A DNA stretch of 64,000 nt from Lathyrus oleraceus (GCF_024323335.1 NC_066581.1:224410039-224474038), one strand, 5' to 3'; positions 14,084 to 26,156 are shown, counted from the stretch's first letter. The notes: generated by a model from the sequence alone, not told the origin. Numbers and translations: made by a program.

Positions 14084-15156
14084 AAGACTAACGATGATGA
14101 TGAAATACTTAGGCTGATAAAGAAAAGTGAGTTCAATGTGGTGGAGCAGCTGCTCCAAACCCCCTCGAAGATTTCAGTATTATCTCTGTTAATGAATTCC
14201 GAAGCGCACAGAGAAGCACTGCAAAGAGTTCTAGAGCAAGCGTTTGTGGAACATGATGTTACGGTGGATCAGTTCGATCATATTGTAGCTAACATCACTT
14301 CCTGCAACAATCTCAGTTTTGTTGATGAAAAAATCCTTGAGGAGGGTAGGAATCATAACTTGGCTTTGCATATCTCCATGAATTGCAAAGATGACGCTTT
14401 ATCCAATGTGCTTGTTGACACCGGATCTTTGTTGAATGTACTTCCAAAGTCAACATTGTCAAAGTTGTCATGCCAAGGAGCGCCTATGAGATATAGTGGC
14501 GTAATCGTCAAAGCTTTCGACGGTTCGCGCAAGACAGTGATATATGAAGTGGACCTTCCGGTGAAGATATGTCCGAGTGATTTTCAAATTACTTTCCAAG
14601 TAATGGATATCCACCAGGCCTACAATTGTCTATTGGGAAGGCCATGGATCCACGAGACAGGAGCTGTTACCTCCATGTTGCATCAGAAGCTCAAATTTGT
14701 GAAGAATGGCAAGCTTGTCATTGTTGGTAGGGAGAAGGCAATGTTGGTTAGCCACTTGTAATCTTTCTCTTATGTTGAAGCTGAGGATGAGGTTGGAACT
14801 CTGTTCCAAGCCTTATCTATTGCTGTTGAAAAAAGAGTTGGGGCACCTATGCCCTCATTAAAAGATGCAAGGAATATTGTCAAAGAAGGAACTATTGATC
14901 AGTGAGGGCGAGTGGTAGAGGTCGCTGATAACAAGAATAGAACCGGTTTGGGTTTTCAGCAAGGATTGTCAGCTGTTAGATCAGAGGATATGCAACTCAG
15001 CTTCCATAGCGGAGGGTTCATTCATAGCAATGAACAACACTTAGTTGTTATGCTAGAGGATGACGAAGAGGAAGACTGCACCAATTTTGTGACGCATGGA
15101 AAGGCTTGCAACAATTGGAATGCTGTTGATATTCCTGTTATTATGCATCGATCTAA
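14084..15156 (+). pseudogene. pro: Ogre 1 aspartic protease and linker to the intron
   Basis: Retropepsin-like protease that would cut the gag-pol polyprotein. The active-site motif VDTGSLLNVLP is intact, with its Asp codon at 14417-14419. A downstream hydrophobic-Gly motif (CLLGRPWIHETGA) is also visible. The frame is open from 14084 to a TAA at 14759-14761. Past that stop it stays in frame through the acidic segment 14912-15156, broken by a TGA at 14903-14905, and reaches the predicted splice donor. The whole stretch therefore reads as one ancestral gag-pro exon with two later nonsense codons. Confidence 0.82.
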
Positions 15157-15413
15157 GTAATTGCTTTTATTTGTTTTCAAAAATACTTCTCCTATGCCTA
15201 GGGGAGAAGTGAACATTGTTGGGCATTTCAAATTGATCATTAATAAAGTTTAATTCTATTCATTCACATCTATGATGTTTTGTTTTTACTTTTTGCTTTA
15301 TTCTAAAAATGGTAATCACAAAAAACATAAATAAAATAATATAATTATCCATCTGCATAATATTTGGTCACAAATTCACCTCTCTAAAATCAAAATATCA
15401 AATCATTTAGCAG
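15157..15413 (+). other. Predicted Ogre intron between protease and RT
   Basis: A 257-bp AT-rich segment with donor AA|GTAATT and acceptor TTTAGCAG|GTT. Removing it keeps the protease-side frame open into the acidic exon at 15414-15660. Ogre elements are known to carry a partially spliced intron at exactly this place, so position, borders and phase all fit. A hairpin sits 28 nt after the donor (15185-15210). Confidence 0.8.
15185..15210 (+). other. Hairpin inside the Ogre intron
   Basis: ACTTCTCC at 15185-15192 pairs perfectly with GGAGAAGT at 15203-15210 around a 10-nt loop, just inside the 5' splice site. It could influence splicing efficiency; this is inference. Confidence 0.55.
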
Positions 15414-17071
15414 GTTGGTTTCTAACCCCATTGAATACAATGATCCTTCTCCTTCTCCAAATTTTGAATTCCCTGTGTTTGAGGCCGAGGAGGAAAGTGA
15501 TGAAGAGGTAAGTGATGAATTGTCTCGTCTTCTTGAGCATGAAGGAAAAGCCATTCAGCCATTCGAAGAGCAGATTGAGTTAGTCAACTTGGGTTCCGAA
15601 GATGATGTGAAGGAAGTCAAGATTGGGGATCGATTGTGTACAGAGGTTAAGAATGGGGTTGATTGATCTTCTTCGAAAGTATTCAAATGTGTTTGCCTTG
15701 TCCTATCAAGATGTGCCTGGGTTGGATTCTGAGATAGTGGAACATAGATTGTCGTTAAAGCCAGAATGCCCGCCAGTCAAGCAGAAGTTGAGAAGAACGC
15801 ATCCTGATGTGGCAGTGAAGATTAAAAAAGAGGTGCAGAAGCAGATTGATGTCAGTTTCCTTATGGCCAATATTATGCCTGTTCTGAAGAAGGATGGAAA
15901 AGTCTGCATGTGTCTCGATTATAGAGATTTGAATAAAGCCAGTCCGAAAGATGATTTCCCTATGCCACACATTGATATGTTGGTAGACAATAGCGCTAAA
16001 TTCAAAGTCTTTTCATTTATGGACGAATTTTCTGGATATAATCAGACCAAGATGGCACCTAAAGATATGGAGAAAACCATATTCATTACACCTTGGGGAA
16101 TATTCTGTTATAGAGTGATGCCTTTCGGTTTGAAGAATGCTGGTGCAACTTACCAAAGAGCAATGACTACTCTTTTTCATGATATGATGCATAAAGAGAT
16201 TGAAGTCTATGTTGATGATATGATTTCTAAATCAATTGATGAAGAGGAACATGTTGATCATTTGTTGAAGCTATTCCAGCGTTTGAGGAAGTATAAACTC
16301 CGCTTGAATCCCAATAAGTGTACTTTTGGTGTCCATTCTGGTAAGTTATTGGGCTTTTTTGTCAGCGAGAAGGGTATTGAAGTTGATCTCGCCAAGGCCA
16401 AAGCAATACAAGAGATGTCTGCGCCTAAAACTGAGAAGCAAGTCAGAGGTTTTCTTGGTCGCTTGAATTATATCTCAAGATTCATTTCACACATGACTGC
16501 CACATGTGTGCATATATTCAAGCTTCTTAGGAAAGATCAATCTTGTGATTGGACCGAAGATTGCCAGAAAGCTTTTGACAGTATCAAAAAGTATATGCTT
16601 GAGCCTCCGATTCTGTCTCCACCTATTGAAGGAAGACCATTGATCATGTATTTGACTGTGCTTGAAGATAGTATGGGTTGTATTCTTGGTCAGCAAGATG
16701 AGACTGGAAAGAAAGAATTTGCAATTTACTACCTCAGTAAGAAGTTCACCGATTATGAGACTCAGTATTCTATGCTTGAGAAGACTTGTTGCACATTGGC
16801 TTGGGCTGCCAAGAGTCTGCGTTAATATATGTTGAATCATACCACTTGGTTGATATCCAAAATGGATCCAATCAAGTATATATTTAAGAAACCTGCTTTA
16901 ACTGGGAGGATTGCCCGTTGGCAGATGTTATTATCAGAGTATGATATTGAATACTGATCTCAAAAAGCTATTAAGGGTAGTGACTTGGCTGACATTTGGC
17001 TCACCAAACCGATTGAAGATTACCAGTCAGTGCAGTATGATTTTCCAGATGAAGAGATCTTGTAATATAAA
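15414..17071 (+). pseudogene. pol: Ogre 1 reverse transcriptase and RNase H
   Basis: The second exon begins with an acidic linker (EAEEESDEEVSDE), then shifts frame near 15655 into the RT. RT motifs in order: LRRTHP entry, FSFMDEFSGYNQ palm Asp, FGLKNAGATYQRAM and the catalytic YVDDM (Tyr codon at 16208, Asp pair at 16214-16219). The first RNase H follows (LEPPILSPP to KEFAIYYLSKKF and MLEKTCCTLAWAAKSLR). It is interrupted by TAA 16823-16825, a TGA near 16957 and a TAA near 17063, all in the same frame. Function would be copying element RNA into cDNA in virus-like particles. The catalytic residues survive; the frame does not. Confidence 0.88.
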
Positions 17072-17600
17072 ATGAAAGATTGTGATGAACCATTGCTTGA
17101 AGAAGGGACAGAGCCTGGTTCCCATTGGGGCATGGTATTTGATGGAGTTGTTAATCAGTATGGTAATTGCATTGGGGAAGTAATCATTACTCCCCAAGGC
17201 ATGCACTTTCCATTTACAGCTAGATTGACTTTCAAGTGTACAAAAAATATGGCAGAATATGAAGCTTGCATTATGGGGCTCGAAGGGGCCATTGATCTCA
17301 GAATCAAGGATTTAGATGTCTTTGGAGATTCAGCTTTGGTGGTGAATCAGATCAAAGGTGAATGGGAGACGAATCAACCTGGTTTGATACCGTATAGAGA
17401 TTATGCGAGGAGGATTTCAACTGTCTTTACCAAGGTTGAGTTTCATCATATCCCTCGAGATGAAAACCGGATGGAAGATGCTCTTGCAACGTTGGCATCA
17501 ATGATTGTAGTAAAGTATTGGAATGAAGTTCCCAATTTGACGGTGATGCGTATTGAGAGGCCAGCGCATGTGTTTGCAGTTGAAGAGGTCAGAGATGAGA
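17072..17600 (+). pseudogene. Second (archaeal-like) RNase H of the Ogre/Tat lineage
   Basis: After the first RNase H the same frame contains a second RNase H fold, the aRH domain typical of Tat/Ogre elements. The expected D-E-D-D set is visible in FDG (near 17140), NMAEYEA (17250), FGDSALV (17325) and ENRMEDALATL (17465). The core is free of stops. It is bracketed by the TAA near 17063 and the TGA at 17897. Confidence 0.85.
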
Positions 17601-18852
17601 AGTTGTGGTATTACGACATCAAATGTTTCCTCCAAAGTCAGATTTACCCGTCTGGGGCATATTTGAAAGATAAGAAGACTTTGAGAAGATTAGCCGACAA
17701 TTTCTACCTGAATGGTGTTGTGTTGTATAAGAAAAACTTCGATATGGTTTTGCTCAGATGCATGGATAGACACGAAGAAGACTTATTGATGACTGAAGTC
17801 CATGAAGGTTCCTTTGGTACTCATTCCAATGGACATGCAATGGCGAAGAAGATGTTGCGAGCAAGTTACTATTGGCTGACAATGGAATCTGATTGTTGAA
17901 AATTTGTGAAGAAATGTCATAAGTGTCAAATATATGCGGATAAAATTGATGTCCCTCCGACACTGTTAAACGTCATTTCCTCCCCATGGCCCTTCTCCAT
18001 GTGGGGAATTGATATGATCGGCATGATTGAGCCCAAAGCTTTGAATGGACATCGTTTCATTTTGGTGGCAATTGATTACTTCACAAAATGGGTTGAAGCG
18101 GCATCATATGCAAATGTGACCAAGCAAGTCATTGTAAGGTTTATTAAGAATCAGATTATATGTCGTTATGGTGTGCCAAGCAAGATCATTATTGATAATG
18201 GATCAAACTTGAATAATAATATGGTGGAAGCTATTTGTAAAGACTTCAATATTGCACATCATAATTCTTCTCCCTACAGACCCAAGATGAATGGGGATGT
18301 TGAAGCTGCAAACAAGAACATCAAGAAAATTATTCAGAAGATGGTTGTGACATATAGAGATTGGCATGAGATGCTCCCATTTGTTTTACACGGGTATCGT
18401 ACATCCATCCTCACTTCAACAGGGGCAACCCCTTTTTCACTTGTTTATGGCATGGAAGTAGTACTCCCCGTAAGGTTGAGATCCCTTCATTATGTGTGCT
18501 CATGGAAGCCAAGTTGACTAGGGCTGAATGGTGTCAGACCAGGTATGACCAACTGAATTTGATTGAAGAGAAGAGGTTAACTGCCATGTGTCATGGTCAG
18601 TTGTATCAACAGAGAATGAAGAAAGCTTTTGATAAGAAGGTCAAACTTCGCATATTTAGAGAAGGTGACCTTGTGCTCAAGAAGATCCTATCTTTCAAGC
18701 AAGATTCTAGGGGCAAATAGACTCCTAATTATGAAGGCCCATATGTTGTTAAGAGAGCCTTCTCAGGCGGTGCTTTGATTCTTACAACTATGGATGGTGA
18801 AGAGTTCACTCGTCCTGTGAACGCAGATGCAGTCAAGAAATACTTCGCCTAA
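17601..18852 (+). pseudogene. Ogre 1 integrase
   Basis: An HHCC zinc-binding region (HEGSFGTHSNGH ... CHKCQ) is followed by the catalytic core with D (GAT 18011-18013, WGIDMIG), D (18194-18196, IIDNGS) and E (18302-18304), spaced D-35-E for the last pair. The C-terminal part after about 18480 is in a shifted frame (18496-18720), has a TAG at 18718-18720, and then reads GALILTTMDGEEF to a TAA at 18850-18852. A TGA at 17897-17899 also splits the zinc finger from the core. The DDE triad is intact, but the protein is broken in at least three places. Confidence 0.87.
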
Positions 18853-19961
18853 AAAAGAAAAGAATGACTCGCTAAGTTGAAAACCCGAAAGGGCGGCTTA
18901 GGAAAAAATGAGCGTCTCGGTGGATTGGAAACCTGAAAGGGCGATCCAGGCAAAAGTTAGAGACATAAAACAGAAAAGAATTATCCCGATAAAATGATAC
19001 CCCATCTTGGGGCAATTTATGCAAAAATTAGGGATTATGGCAAGTAACTGCATCCTACTGATCTTCAGATTTGAAGACTTTGTTGAGCACAACGGTCAAC
19101 GGTGATCCATCATCCCCGGTAGCGGCCAAGAGCGTAGTGGATATCAAGAGTTGGTGGAAGGATTAGTGGTCATTTGTATTAAATGTAACCCTTTTCCATG
19201 AAAATTACCATTTTTAACTTTGTAAAGATCTATGGAGTCTTGTCATTTACAGACTACCATTCTATCAAATAGTTTTAAATTTTATTATGATCATTTTTGA
19301 AAATTAAAGTTTTAATCAAAACACGTTTTCTTAAACATATAAAAGAAGTAACTTTAAATAATCGATTTCATTTAGAAGGAATATCAACAATGGTTCGAAA
19401 GCAGTAAGCCCTAAGTGTGGAGCAGTATTGGTTCTCCCCAAGCAGTAGGGGAATTTTCTCTTTCATCCCCGACAACATTGTTCAGTAAATCGGTGTTTGT
19501 TGATTTCCCCAGAAGGTTATTGCTCGCTATTCCCCAGTAAAGTAGTTAACCGAGTTGGTTAACTAATCTCCTGAGGAGTACTTGTTCCCCAACCGAGTAC
19601 AGACATTTTGTTACGATAATTTGCGTAATTTCGACAGAATGTTGGTTTCCCCATCAGCCGCCATCAGATTTGCTCCCAGTCGGAGTTTCCTCCTGGTTTC
19701 TGAGCAACTATTTGTGTTTATCCTCTGCATGGTTGTCTCCCATTTGATATGGTGCTGACCTAAAATTCTCCACAGACTCGATAACGGTTTTCCTCTATAC
19801 ATCACTTCTTTCCCCAGCTAGGTTTGAGCCTTGGGATGTTGATCTCTCTTTTCTCCAGCGGTTGTTTCCCTCTTTTGTGGATTGACCGAGAATTGTATCG
19901 ATGATTCAATTCTGTGACACCATTGTATCCTTTGCGATCATTTTGTCAGCATAATCATCAT

Positions 19962-19992
<31 letters not shown>

Positions 19993-20454
19993 GTCATATA
20001 ATTTCATGATTGCATCATAGCTCTTGTTGACTCATTCTTGCGATTCTTATTCTCTATTATGGTGGTACTTTACCGCCATACGAGTTTGGTGAGTTTGTCC
20101 TCTTTTCAAATATAGAGTGTCAGCCCCTTAAGCAGAAAGATTTTAACCTTTCTCCTTTCCCTACTGAGTTATTTCCTCACGGATGATTATTATTTCAGTT
20201 TCCTCCCCAATTGATTATCTGGATGGAACCACTCCCCTTGAGTTGTATCCTCATTGGGTGGAGTCTTGATTGACTGTTTCTTTTTAGATTTTACCTAGAT
20301 AGATGTTTTGGGTCCCCTAAGAGTTTATTACCCAGTAACTGGTAATATTATTCTTAGTTTGCAGTTTGTTACTTCTTGCCCAATACCCGACAAAAGTACC
20401 CATTTTTTCTCCCCAATGGAGTCCCTAGCAGATTCATTTTTTATGTTTCCCAGG
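18853..20454 (+). other. Ogre 1 3' UTR, non-repetitive part
   Basis: No coding potential. It begins with two related cassettes of the type (g)aaacc(c/t)gaaagggcg (near 18880 and 18930). A (TACATA)n run follows at about 19962-19992, then many tcccc-(c)ag-rich short motifs. This matches the long C/T-rich 3' UTR of Ogre elements. Confidence 0.7.
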
Positions 20455-21240
20455 AAGTATATCCTTGATATGTTCATCCTAACTGATGATAGATATTTTC
20501 TTCCCCCGTTTGAGTTTATCCTTGATATGTTCATCCTAACCGATGACGGATACTCTCATCTTTGGCATTCTACCCAGTAAAAGGTAGTTGTAATCCTTAT
20601 TTAGTTCCCCAGAGAATTAATCCTTGATATGTTCATCCTAACCGATGACGGGTTTTCTTCTCTTTGCGGTCTTCTGACCAGTAAGCGATAGTTGTAACTC
20701 TTGCTTTTCTTCCCCCTGCAGAGTTTATCCTTGATATGATCACTTTAACTAGTGACAGATATTCTCTTCTTCGGTATTCTATCCAGTAACTGATAGATGT
20801 AATTCCTATTTCTCTCCTCCCAAAGTCTATCCTTGATATGTTCATCCTAACCGATGACAGATTTTCTATTTGATGGTATTCTATCCAACATTCGATAGAT
20901 GTAATTCCTACTTTTTGTTCAGTTGGTTTATCCTTGATATGTTCATCCTAACCGATGACAGATATCCTCCTTGGCATCCCCAAGCAAGTCTATCCTTCAT
21001 ATGTTCATCTTAACTGATGACGGATTTCCTTTCCTTTGAGTCTATCCTTGATATGTTCACTTTAACCGGTGACAAATATTCTCATCTTTGGTCTTCTGCC
21101 CAGTAACTGGTAGTTATAAATCCTATTTCTGCAGTTTTCCCAGCAAGGCTATTCTTACCCAGTAACCGGTATGAATACTTCCTCCTGGCGATTCCCAGCG
21201 AGTCATCCTTGATATGTTCATCTTAACTGATGACAGGTGC
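20455..21240 (+). repeat. Tandem-repeat array in the Ogre 3' UTR (PisTR-A-like)
   Basis: About nine imperfect copies of a unit carrying ccttgatatgttcatccta + a(c/t)(c/t)gatgac (starts near 20463, 20519, 20622, 20729, 20831, 20932, 20993, 21047 and 21207). They are interleaved with a second motif, cccagtaactggtagt-like (near 20331, 20573, 20680, 20787, 21100, 21160 and 21270). Unit spacing varies from about 55 to 160 bp. Ogre 3' UTR repeats are known to have seeded satellites such as PisTR-A in pea; identity with that satellite is inferred. Confidence 0.7.
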
Positions 21241-21507
21241 CCCTTTGTCAGATCTTTATTATCTCCTTACTCAGTAACTGGTAGTGGATAATAAATTTAT
21301 GCTCCTCCTGCGTTGAAGTCTATTTCTTCCCCAGTTGAGTTGAGTTCACATTTCCTTAGTGAAATCGCTTTTCCTGCATGAGTCGAGTACTTTAGTTTTA
21401 TCCTGATCTACTCGTTTCCCCTGCAGATGTTTTTGTTTCCCCGATTGATTCCTTCCATTTTTTATGGAATTCCTCTAGTCACCCAGTAGTTTTAAGTCGA
21501 AGTCTGC

Positions 21508-22587
21508 TGATCCACTGTCGCACACGAGTCAAAAATGAGTTTAAAAGTGTAGTAAAATGGAAGCGACACTCGAATATCGTATCACAAGGACTCTTTATTG
21601 TTATAACCAAACGAATAAAATAAGGGGGTTTTTAAGGTTCAAAACTTAAATCGAAGATAATTAAAGGTAAAAGAAAAATTGATAAATAAGCTAATCTATT
21701 GTATCGATTTCCGACTTATCATCGATTCTTATAATTTCAATTCCCTAGCGAATTCAATCCTATTCGATTATAATACCCACTTACAAGCGCAAATTGGTAT
21801 TATATGATGTATGTTCCTAATTTCTGAATTAAGCAAACAGATTTAAGCAGACGCGAATTAAGCAAACGCGACTTAATCAAACACGATAACGAAAAAGCTA
21901 CGCTAACGTGATTATAGTTAAGGATCATACAAACAATCAAATTTAATCAACTCTATCCTATAAGAAACAATTGAATTAAGCAAACGAAAGTAATCGAATT
22001 AAGCAAATGAGTTTATAGGAAGAATTGAAAAGAAATTGAAATTAAACTGAAATTAATAAGAACCTCAAAGTGGAATTTGAATACAACAGATCAGCTCTTT
22101 GGGAATTAGCTCTCCATGAAATCTTCTAAGCAATATTGTATCATCCAAATTCATAATTAGGATTCATGTAGCAGTGGAAGACTTAATATAATAAAAGGGA
22201 AATTCGGGCCCTTATGGGATCCGACTCGAAAATTACAAAAACCGGCCCAAACTAACTATTTTAATTAAGTCTGGAACTTCAACGAATTATTCGACCATTC
22301 TTCATTCCGAATATGCTTTTGACTTCAACATTAAACTTGTAGTTCTTTCTCTTAACTTTCTAACGTATATTAGAACGCGTCAATCCGAGTCTTATAGCCC
22401 AAGTTATGATCTGAATAGTGACAAGGTATCAAATAACTATTTATGCTGAAAATAAAGTACGAAAATAAAATAAAGTCAAAAATAAACTTAAATATTAAAA
22501 CACATTAAAATAATAAAAATAATATAAAAAACTATAGATTTGCCTAAGTACAATAGTAGAATAAGGTGTATCAAAATTCATTGATCA
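21508..22587 (-). repeat. LTR of X, left copy
   Basis: 1080 bp. It is nearly identical to 27727-28778 at a constant offset of 6191 bp from 21536 onward. The first 28 bp differ between copies. It is rich in a short motif ttaagcaaacg (about 21830-21990). Confidence 0.75.
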
Positions 22588-23050
22588 CCTGCCCTACGCA
22601 TAATCTTTTTATCCCCTCAGAGTCTTTGTCTCCCCGATGAGCTTTCCTTACGGAATGCATTGTGCTCCCGCGGACTTTCGGTCGCTCTGATTTTCTTTTC
22701 CTTTGTGGCAACATTTCCCCACATAGAATTTTCTTTTACATTCATACCATATGCATCATGAGGTCTCTCAGGGACCAAGATTTGTTTCTATATGTTGTTA
22801 TTTAAGCCCATTCTACTGAGTCGATATGAAGATTTTAACCTTCACCTCCTCTGTTAGAATATTCTTAAATAGGGGCAGCTGTAAGACCCTAAGATCCCTC
22901 ATGCAATCTCATCATATGCATTAGCATTGGGATCATACCTTGACATACTTCTTACCCCTTTTTCATTGGGTTTGTTTTGGGAGAGATCACCAAGCACCAT
23001 GTGATTGTATCATACTTGTATGTTATCATTTTACTAACCAAAATACCAAA
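22588..23050 (+). repeat. Duplicated Ogre 3' UTR end, PPT and first 171 bp of the Ogre LTR
   Basis: Same sequence as 28779-29241 with about four substitutions seen. It includes a PPT-like aataggggcagc (22868-22879) and the LTR start TGTAAGACCC at 22880. It breaks at 23050 into unrelated sequence, whereas the right copy continues as the complete Ogre 3' LTR. Confidence 0.85.
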
Positions 23051-24419
23051 CTTTTGCATTCCGAGCAAAATTATAAATTCAAAACTTAAAACAGAAAAAA
23101 CAAGAACAAACCAAACATGCAATTCCAAAGGTTATCAAGATATAAGGTACAAGCAAATTTCTAAGTCTAAACTTCAAAAATATGATGTTAGTGAGCAACT
23201 TCTTGTGACATTCAAAGAAGATAGGAAAACAAATTACCAAAGAGTACATCCAAAAGTAGTAAGATTCTCACAAGATAAAATTGACTCAACTCTCAAGTGT
23301 TTAGGTTAACTGTTTACACTCAAAGCACAACATAAAAGTTAGTACTACCATAAGCTTGAAAAAACTCTAACATCCACAATTAAAATACATGCACACAAAG
23401 ATCAAAAGGACTTTTATTTGGTTGTAACGTGGCCAAGGTAAGGGTGAGATAAATCATAAGAGGTACTAGGCTAAAATTCAAAGAGACAAAAGAGACTTGA
23501 AAGAAAATGCGGGAGTTGAATTTACAAAATATTTCATTCACTTCAACAACTCTATATTAACTGTTTTCATTCATATTTTTCTTCTCCTTTCTCTTTTTTC
23601 TTCTTTTTTTTTCTTTTTCATAAGGAGTATGTATTGACATGTATATATCCTTCTATTTTTTTTCATTCATTTTGTTTATTTTCTATTTTATTTTTCTATT
23701 TTTCTTTTCTTTTTCTACCAACTTCTGAAATATTGCAAACATAATTATTCAACCCCACACAACTCCAAACAAGACTCTTTCAACCCTTTGAATAGGGTGA
23801 TATAACATTGTTTTTCACTTCTCGGTTTGTAATGAGTTGTAAACAAAAAAAGGATAATAAGCTCAAGGGGGTTTCAAACAAGGGATGCAATTATTTTAGG
23901 GTTGGCTTTTTGGCTAACTGGCTAAAAAAACAAAAGAAAACAAAGTTGCCTTTATCATATCAGTGTGCACAAGTAAACAACAGCATCAACAAGAGTCAAT
24001 TCAAGTTCTAGAGACCAACAGACATGAGTGAATCACACCAGAAAGAAAGAGATAGATTTTTGTATGTTATCCATATAAGGCTCAAAGCTCACCAGGATTA
24101 ATGATCTACTGCTAAAGATGTACAATTTAGAGTCTAGTCCCACCTATCATACTAAAAATGCACAGCAAATTTTTCACATCACACCACAAGACTTTAGTCA
24201 AGAGAACTAAGAAAAATACTCATAATTATAACTCAAAAACCAAAGGAAAAAGCATGCAAATTTTTATTTAAGAAAGCAAACAAAAACCAAAACTGAGAAA
24301 AACTGAAAACAAAACAAATAAATGATTCCCTCCCCCACACTTAAAGCATATGTTATCCTCAACGAAAGAGCATAAATATAAAATAAGAGTGAGAGAAAGG
24401 AAAGAACACACTCGAGGAG
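23051..24419 (-). other. Non-coding 3' part of X
   Basis: AT-rich, no convincing gene on either strand; the 110-aa plus-strand frame ending at 23309 has no recognisable content. Near 24331 lies ccctcccccacacttaaag followed by a weak hairpin, the same PPT-type module seen twice in the Athila element at 41911 and 42926. Confidence 0.6.
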
Positions 24420-26156
24420 TCAAGGCGGATAAATGATCGCATAAGCAGTCTTTCCCAAAGAGAGCTCTTCTACAATCTCTTCCAAAGTCGAGTTCTCATG
24501 GAGTAGCTTTGTATAGTGTCCATTGACCTTGAAATTTTGATTAGTGCATTTGCCTTGTATTCCAGGATCAAAAAAGTATCTTCGATAAGTAAAAGTGTTG
24601 AATAAGCACGTAAAAGTGATCTCCTTTTTCACAACATCAAAAATTAAAGGATTACGCGGCTGCCTCACTACTTTTGTTTTATCTTTAAGTGAGATCCTAT
24701 GCATACATATGGATGAGCTAATATCACGAGTGTCGGTCAAGGTCCATCCAATTCCCTTCTTATATTTATGCTTAAATTGATGCTTTGATGAATAATATGA
24801 ATCCTCGGGAAGTGGTTTAGGCTCTAAAGAATGTGGTTGTTCAATGGATGGTATGTTTGGGGCAGCCGGAATGTCAAGAGCCTCAGCCACATAAACAACT
24901 TCGTTTATACTATCACCCTGCAAGGCAGCATCAATCTCAGCACAAACAACACAAAGGTTAGTGTCAGTACAATCATCACATGAATAAACATCATCAAACC
25001 CAGATAGAGATGGAAAATCAAGTGAAAACAATTTAGAAAAAGTGTCATCAACCAACTCAGAGATCAATTCAATATGAAAAACAAAATGCTCCTCCAAGGG
25101 ATGTTTCATGGCATCGAAAATGTTAAATTTTACGACAATGTCACCAAATTCTATGGACATGGTTCCATCGTCGACATCAATTTTTGTTTTCGCCATTTTC
25201 ATGAATAGTCTGCCTAAAATGATGGGCGGTCTGCTTGAATTTGTTTCTCCATACATGTCCAGAATGTAGAAATCTGCAGGAAAAATCAAGTCATTAACTT
25301 GAACAAACACATCTTCCACTACTCCAATAGGGCGAGCATTACTTCTGTTCGCTAGTTGAATGATTAAACCTGTATGCTGTAAAGGACCAAGATCAAGGTT
25401 ATTATAAACAGAAGTAGGCATAACATTAATGACTTCTCCCAAATTAAGCATGCAATTTTCTAATTTACTATCCCCAATGGTACATGGAATAACAAAAGTT
25501 CCTAGATCCTTGCACTTTTGGGGTATGGCCTGATTGAGGGATGAAACAATAGCTTTTTCAGGTGAATGTTTAGGTTGGATAAGGGCTGAAATGTTTCGTC
25601 CCAAATTTACTCTCTCATTGCCCTTCAACATTTTCTTACTTGTGCACAAGTCTTTTAGAAATTTTGCATACTTTGGAACCTGCTTAATAACATCAAGAAG
25701 CGGAATATTTACCGCCACTTTTCTGAACACATCTAAAATCTCTCTCTCCTTGTCTCCATCACCAGTCCTTTTATTTTTCAGTATTCTATGTGGGAAGGGA
25801 ACTGGTGGCACATACTCCTTCTCTTTTTCCTTTTCAGTTTCTACCACAACAGAGGGTTCAGTTTCTATCACAACGGAAGAAGGTTCAGGTGTTACCTCAA
25901 GAATTTTTTTATTTTTTTCTAGGGCTGGTTCTGTTACCTTCTCGGATCTCAAGGAAATTGCACTCACATTAGCATTAGGGCCTTTTGGATTCACAACTGT
26001 TTGGGAAAGAAGTTGGTTTGATCCTTGGGCTTGCTGCATGGTATTCATCGAAGTGGCAAGTTGTCCAATCTGTGTCTGAAAAGTCTGAATACTGGAATCT
26101 ATTCGTTGCTGAAATTGGAGATTGTTAACAGCCATTTGTTTGACAAGATCCTCCAA
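24420..26156 (-). pseudogene. X protease fused in frame to RT and integrase remnants (578 codons)
   Basis: A long open frame on the minus strand. The N-terminal half is the end of gag (a KQMAVNNLQFQQRI coiled coil, a Glu/Lys-rich region, then PVPFPHRILKNK). The protease follows, but its active site reads MLNLGEVINVMP (Asn codon 25443-25445) instead of the D-L-G of the family. Then come an RT N-terminal piece (SSSICMHRISL ... DVVKKEIT), directly followed by FTCLFNTFTYRR from the RT fingers, and then by IQGKC ... FKVNG from the integrase C-terminus. The Athila element in this window contains all three segments, separated by kilobases. Two internal deletions therefore joined them without closing the frame. 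It cannot make RT or integrase. Confidence 0.8.

Noticed and set aside
20455..21240. Regularly recurring short repeat that could suggest a CRISPR-like array
   Set aside because: Repeats are imperfect, spacing is irregular, spacers are themselves repetitive, and the context is an Ogre 3' UTR in a plant genome.
25534..26079. 181-codon plus-strand ORF
   Set aside because: It is antisense to the X protease ORF, has no recognisable domain, and the minus frame explains the sequence.
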